From an uncultured Eubacteriales bacterium (GTDB lineage Bacteria > Bacillota > Clostridia > TANB77 > CAG-508), in NCBI GenBank assembly GCA_949288185.1, contig CASEIZ010000068.1:1-36890 (forward strand): a DNA stretch of 36,890 bases, read 5' to 3'. Below are positions 33,335 through 36,890 of this stretch, in pieces. Below the pieces are notes generated by a model, which did not search any database, was not told where the DNA came from, and saw only the letters and a program-made list of their open reading frames with translations. A program made the position numbers and the translations under genes. Position 1 is the first letter of the stretch; each line of letters opens with the position of its first letter.

Positions 33335-33598
33335 TTATTCAATTTTAAAACAGAAGTTATCGCTTCTATCAACATACCAGCTGATAGATGTCTCTTCTAT
33401 TTTCTGAGGAAAACGAACTATAGATGGAAGTTTTCCTTTTTTGTTCAACTCTGAAATGGGAATCTCAAATTGATCCAATTCTCCATTATATTTTACATGT
33501 TTCCGTAATTCTCTATCTTCTGCTATACTATAAATAGTACCGGCAGCCCCTAGATAGCAATATGGGTATGGTAACATTTCTTTTATATATTTAAGCAT
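33335..33598 (-). CDS. Small hypothetical protein (87 aa)
   Basis: I do not recognise this protein. It is soluble, with a short N-terminal helix (MLKYIKEMLPYPYCYLG) and a beta-rich remainder, including FEIPISELN, PSIVRFPQKI and SWYVDRSDNF. A strong AGGAGG lies 8 nt before ATG 33598. It has its own promoter with a TATAAT and an adjoining dyad, and its own terminator. It is therefore a single-gene transcription unit, placed between the antisense locus and the decayed feoB. The tight unit structure suggests an active small gene. Confidence 0.7.
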   Translation of the reverse strand: MLKYIKEMLPYPYCYLGAAGTIYSIAEDRELRKHVKYNGELDQFEIPISELNKKGKLPSIVRFPQKIEETSISWYVDRSDNFCFKIE

Positions 33599-33635
33599 TT
33601 TATAATCCTCCTGTCATTTTATTTGGCGTTGAGCA

Positions 33636-33681
33636 GACATTGGTCTAATGTCATTATACCATAAATTATGTTAAACCACAA
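33636..33681 (-). promoter_or_regulatory. Promoter and possible operator of the 87-residue gene
   Basis: On the minus strand, TTGTGG (33676-33681), a 17-nt spacer and TATAAT (33653-33658) with a TGn extension precede the gene. The dyad GACATT-ggtct-AATGTC (33636-33652) covers the expected RNA start, a usual place for an operator. The -35 box lies inside the last codons of the feoB remnant. Confidence 0.55.
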
Positions 33682-34520
33682 AAACATGATAAACCAAAGT
33701 CGTCAACATACAAAGAACAATCCCACAAACTGTTGGAATTAAAAATCCAATTGCTGTCCATTTCCAGCTACCTGTTTCCTTTTTAATAGTAAGTAAAGTT
33801 GTCGCACAAGGAAAATGAAATACAGTAAATAACATGACATTAATCGCTGTTAATATCGTCCAACCATTTTGTCTTAGGATTTCCCCTATCGCGAACGTAT
33901 CTTCCATATTCACCAATGAAGTTCCTTGCATATAACACATAAGGATAATCGGAAGCACAATTTCATTTGCAGGTATTCCCAATATAAAAGCAGTTAGAAT
34001 ATATCCATCTAATCCCATAAGGTTTGCCAATGGTTCTAAAAAGTTTGCAATCATCGTTAACAAACTTTCTCCTTGTATACCGAATATTGGCAAATAACCA
34101 TATGACAAGACCAGCCGGTAGCGCAACTGCAATAGCTCTTCCCAATATAAAAATGGTTCTATCGAAAATAGACCTAACCAATACTTTTAAAAATTGTGGC
34201 TTTCTATATGGTGGCAATTCTAACACAAAAGAAGATGGCATTCCCTTCAATATAGTTTTTGATAAAATTTTAGATATTACCAATGTCATGACAATTCCTA
34301 GAATAATCACAAACATGACCGCTATTGTGGATACAATAGATGATCCTATTCCCCCTATCGTCCCTGCTATAAATATCGTCGCAATAGTAATTAAAAATGG
34401 AAATCTTCCATTACATGGAACCAAATTGTTTGTTAATATGGCAATCAATCTTTCTCTTGGCGAATCAATAATTCTACAACCCGTTACCCCACAACTATTA
34501 CAACCAAATCCCATACACAT
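33671..34520 (-). pseudogene. feoB: Decayed feoB (ferrous iron transporter), C-terminal part
   Basis: Two overlapping frames together spell the C-terminal membrane half of FeoB. The first, 33963-34520, has MCMGFGCNSCGVTGCRI, DSPRERLIAILTNN, VPCNGRFP and ALPAGLVIWLFANI. The second, 33671-34132, continues GESLLTMIANFLEPLANLMG, DGYILTAFILGIPANEI and FPCATTLLTIKKETG. The frame changes at about 34082 between FANI and GIQGESLL. The N-terminal GTPase domain is missing; recognisable FeoB-like sequence extends only slightly upstream of the ATG (to about 34560, NYHIVITMCMGFG). The gene is therefore truncated and frameshifted and cannot make a working Fe2+ transporter. The loss of the 5' end places an old rearrangement boundary between about 34560 and the next gene. 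Confidence 0.9.
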
Positions 34521-34702
34521 GGTGATGACAATATGGTAGTTTTGAAAAATGTTGATAAATGTGGTATCACAAGCTTTATAAAAGTAAAGTTTATGGTGTA
34601 TTTTAAAATTTAATTATTACATTTAATATTAATCCTATAAAATAACTTAATATCGACATAGTATAAAATCATTGTAAAACACGGGTTTTGTGTGTTATAA
34701 AA

Positions 34703-34731
34703 TTGACGAAACAAATTATTTTTTATATAAT
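34703..34731 (+). promoter_or_regulatory. Promoter of the 675-residue gene
   Basis: TTGACG (34703-34708), a 17-nt spacer and a perfect TATAAT (34726-34731) lie about 40 nt before the start codon. The rest of the gap back to the feoB remnant holds nothing else that I can support. Confidence 0.75.
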
Positions 34732-34769
34732 AGATATAATTATTTTACTGTTAAGATGGATGTGAAATT

Positions 34770-36797
34770 ATGAATAATAAAAAATTATATACCTTAAAAG
34801 AACATGACAATTACTATTTTAAAAGATTGATTTTGACTTATCTACAACCTTCAAAATGGGAAAGAGCAATCCAGGAAAGTACAGATGTTTCTAAAACAGA
34901 TTATAATGGAATATTAAGTTATAAACATTATCCCATTATAAATAGAACACTAGATTTTGATATATTCAATTTAAAAAACATTTCTCTTCCAATAAATTTG
35001 CAATATAGAAATAATAGAAGACATACTGCAAGGTTTCTTACACAACAATATCTAGAAGAACTTGAAAAAGTAATAAAACTAGAATTACCAGATATTTCAG
35101 AAGAACACTTAGCTATTATTACATCAGAAGTGCGTAAATTGCAAGCAACAAACTCCTTAACTATTAAGGAAATTAATTTTGAAATATTACAGACAAAATA
35201 TAAGCGATTATTTAATGAACAACAATTTAGTACCATTATTAAATATCCATATATACAAGATGCTTTAGTTTCCTTAGATGATGATGAATTAAAATGTTTT
35301 GAAATAGCTTTTCATTCTTATCTAGAAAGAGAAAATTTAATAATAAAAACTCCTGAACAATCAGAATGGAACTATAAGATGGAAGAATATATTGCTTCTT
35401 TAATGAGTGAACAATATAGGCAAGTAATTTTTGAGATATCACAACTAACAAGTAAAGAAGAACAAGAAAAATCCTATAAATTATTAGGATATATACTTGA
35501 TAAACCTAATTATTATAACATTCAAAGTTTAGATGATTTAATGAATTTAGAAAGAACAAAAAAAGACATATGTAGAAAAATTATGTTAGATGAAGATATT
35601 TCTGCATATCCATTATTAGATGCAATGTCTAAAATCGAAAGGTATAGATTTGTAGGATTACAACATTTCGGTTTCTACCCTTCTTATGAACTAGCAAATA
35701 TGTTTGATTCAACTATCGATGAAAATATTGATGGTGAAAATTTGTGGATTTTACAAACTTTACAAAAATTAAAGCAATTATATCATATATCTGATGAAGC
35801 TCAATTAAAAAACCGAATAAGTATATCTGAAATTCAACCATTTGTTAGTGAAAAAAAAGCATTTAGTACATTATTAAAACTATTGATAAAAACTCAAATA
35901 GAAAAAAACTTAAATAATAATCTTACAGAAATTTCACAACTACCTAGAATGGGAGAAAACGATAGAGGAAAATATCATCTAACAGAATACAATGGAACTA
36001 TTTATGATGCAACTGATACTAATTTCAGTCTTATAGTAGCATCAGTCTCACCTTATACAAATTACAAACCCAAGGAAATCGAAAATTATAGAGAATATTG
36101 GGGTGGAAATCAGTTATCAGATTTGGCTAGTTATTCATTCATATGTCCTAGAAATTTAACAATTGCTAGTTTAAAAACTGCAAATCTTGGTTTTAATCAA
36201 GTAAGTGGATTAACTTATATGTGTCCTTTTGATTTAGATTCACAACTTGGGGAATTTACTCCAAAAGCAAACAATATCTGCTTTATGTCCACAGAAAGAT
36301 TAGCTGATTATCAAAATTTAACAGAATTAAATAGTAAAAGAATTTCTCCAGATTATATTCCGCTTATAAAATGTTGGGGAGAAATCACCAATTTTAATGA
36401 AGCATTACAGGCTGCATACGATTTTTCGGATTCACATGTTCAAATCCCCATTGTTTTTATGGACTGGGACAAAATTAGATATGAACAAGCGATAGAAAAT
36501 ATAAAACTTATTTTAGAATATCAAAAAAATCCAGATAAATCTATGTTAAAACAAATTGCCCAAAACATGATATTTTATCAACAACCTGATCATGAAATTT
36601 ATGGATACTTTTTAATAAATCATAATTATATGCTAGAATGCCTAGGAATCAACACAGACGAATTTGACAATTATGTAAGAGAACTCAATATAAATACTTT
36701 AGTTAGTAATATAAATCATCATATGGATTATTTAAAAGAAAAAAATTTAGAAATATCATTAAAAGATATATTAGGAGAAGAAATATATGATAGATAA
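34770..36797 (+). CDS. Uncharacterised large protein (675 aa), paralogue of cassette gene 1
   Basis: This soluble protein has no signal peptide or membrane segment and no named family that I recognise. Residues 1-140 are specific to it. Residues about 140-390 are helical and align with the N-terminal half of the 565-residue protein (INFEIL, DALVSLDDDELKCFEI, NIQSLDDLMNLERTKKDIC). Residues about 405-580 form the shared alpha/beta region (YDATDTNFSLIVASVSPYTN, then LGFNQVSGLTYMCPFDLDS, then IPIVFMDWDKI). It lacks the CxxC pair near the end of its paralogue. It has its own promoter; the ribosome site is modest (GGATG, 7 nt). No small partner genes like those of the cassette follow within the window. 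Base composition matches its neighbours. Confidence 0.75.
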   Translation: MNNKKLYTLKEHDNYYFKRLILTYLQPSKWERAIQESTDVSKTDYNGILSYKHYPIINRTLDFDIFNLKNISLPINLQYRNNRRHTARFLTQQYLEELEKVIKLELPDISEEHLAIITSEVRKLQATNSLTIKEINFEILQTKYKRLFNEQQFSTIIKYPYIQDALVSLDDDELKCFEIAFHSYLERENLIIKTPEQSEWNYKMEEYIASLMSEQYRQVIFEISQLTSKEEQEKSYKLLGYILDKPNYYNIQSLDDLMNLERTKKDICRKIMLDEDISAYPLLDAMSKIERYRFVGLQHFGFYPSYELANMFDSTIDENIDGENLWILQTLQKLKQLYHISDEAQLKNRISISEIQPFVSEKKAFSTLLKLLIKTQIEKNLNNNLTEISQLPRMGENDRGKYHLTEYNGTIYDATDTNFSLIVASVSPYTNYKPKEIENYREYWGGNQLSDLASYSFICPRNLTIASLKTANLGFNQVSGLTYMCPFDLDSQLGEFTPKANNICFMSTERLADYQNLTELNSKRISPDYIPLIKCWGEITNFNEALQAAYDFSDSHVQIPIVFMDWDKIRYEQAIENIKLILEYQKNPDKSMLKQIAQNMIFYQQPDHEIYGYFLINHNYMLECLGINTDEFDNYVRELNINTLVSNINHHMDYLKEKNLEISLKDILGEEIYDR

Positions 36798-36854
36798 ATA
36801 TGTTTTTTATATATTTAAGACATTATTATTTTCATTTGTATCGAATACAACTCA

Positions 36855-36890
36855 TTTTAGTTGAATTGCAAATTTTTAGTTGAATTGCAA
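36855..36890. repeat. Tandem direct repeat at the window end (19-bp period)
   Basis: TTTTAGTTGAATTGCAA occurs at 36855-36871 and again at 36874-36890, giving a 19-bp period with AT between copies. The window ends here, so two copies are the minimum and a longer array may continue. Confidence 0.7.

Noticed and set aside
33963..34132. Two separate iron-transport genes
   Set aside because: The two overlapping frames are consecutive parts of one FeoB sequence joined at a frameshift.
36855..36890. CRISPR array at the window end
   Set aside because: The 19-bp period leaves no room for spacers, and no cas genes are present.

Overview
The window is AT-rich DNA from a low-GC Gram-positive bacterium, most likely an uncultured, gut-type member of the Clostridia. 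The reasons are the strong AAGGAGG ribosome sites, TTGACA/TATAAT promoters with frequent TGn extensions, TTG starts, a BlaI/MecI-type repressor with its TACA-N2-TGTA operators, and a recJ-rel-MBL-hisS gene block of the kind common in Firmicutes. I cannot name the species.

Region 1 (1-8.4 kb): tRNA-Leu(CAA), a GH25 lysozyme with three LysM domains, a 796-residue protein of unknown function, a NodB-type polysaccharide deacetylase and methionyl-tRNA synthetase, all on the minus strand, followed by two small membrane proteins on the plus strand. Two very long imperfect palindromes (about 245 and 366 bp) begin 5-7 nt after the stop codons of the 796-residue gene and metG.

Region 2 (8.4-14.8 kb, minus strand): a mec-like locus. 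In transcription order it holds a BlaI/MecI repressor with two visible operators over its promoter, an M56 (BlaR1/MecR1-like) protease whose sensor end looks like a DUF4825 domain rather than a penicillin-binding domain, a membrane-anchored GLUG-repeat surface protein, and a class B penicillin-binding protein built like PBP2a.

Region 3 (14.8-25.7 kb): a thioredoxin reductase - thioredoxin - alpha/beta hydrolase operon, a YcxB-like membrane protein, then the recJ-rel-MBL-hisS cluster with a third palindromic repeat between rel and the MBL gene, and an M20 amidohydrolase on the plus strand.

Region 4 (25.7-27.9 kb): a divergent deacetylase / family-2 glycosyltransferase pair resembling a minimal poly-N-acetylglucosamine module.

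Region 5 (28-36.9 kb) is accessory in character. It contains a tandem HD (YfbR-like) gene split by an in-frame TAG, a three-gene cassette of unknown function framed by a 46-bp direct repeat, a nucleoside phosphorylase-like gene, a decayed feoB, and a 675-residue paralogue of the cassette's largest protein. Between the phosphorylase and feoB lies the most interesting structure in the window. A short plus-strand transcript with its own promoter and terminator converges on a 41-codon minus-strand gene. The two RNAs share a 12-nt complementarity over the start codon and a 7-nt complementarity between their terminator loops, which is the architecture of an antisense-controlled, type I toxin-antitoxin-like (par/Fst-like) module whose peptide I do not recognise.
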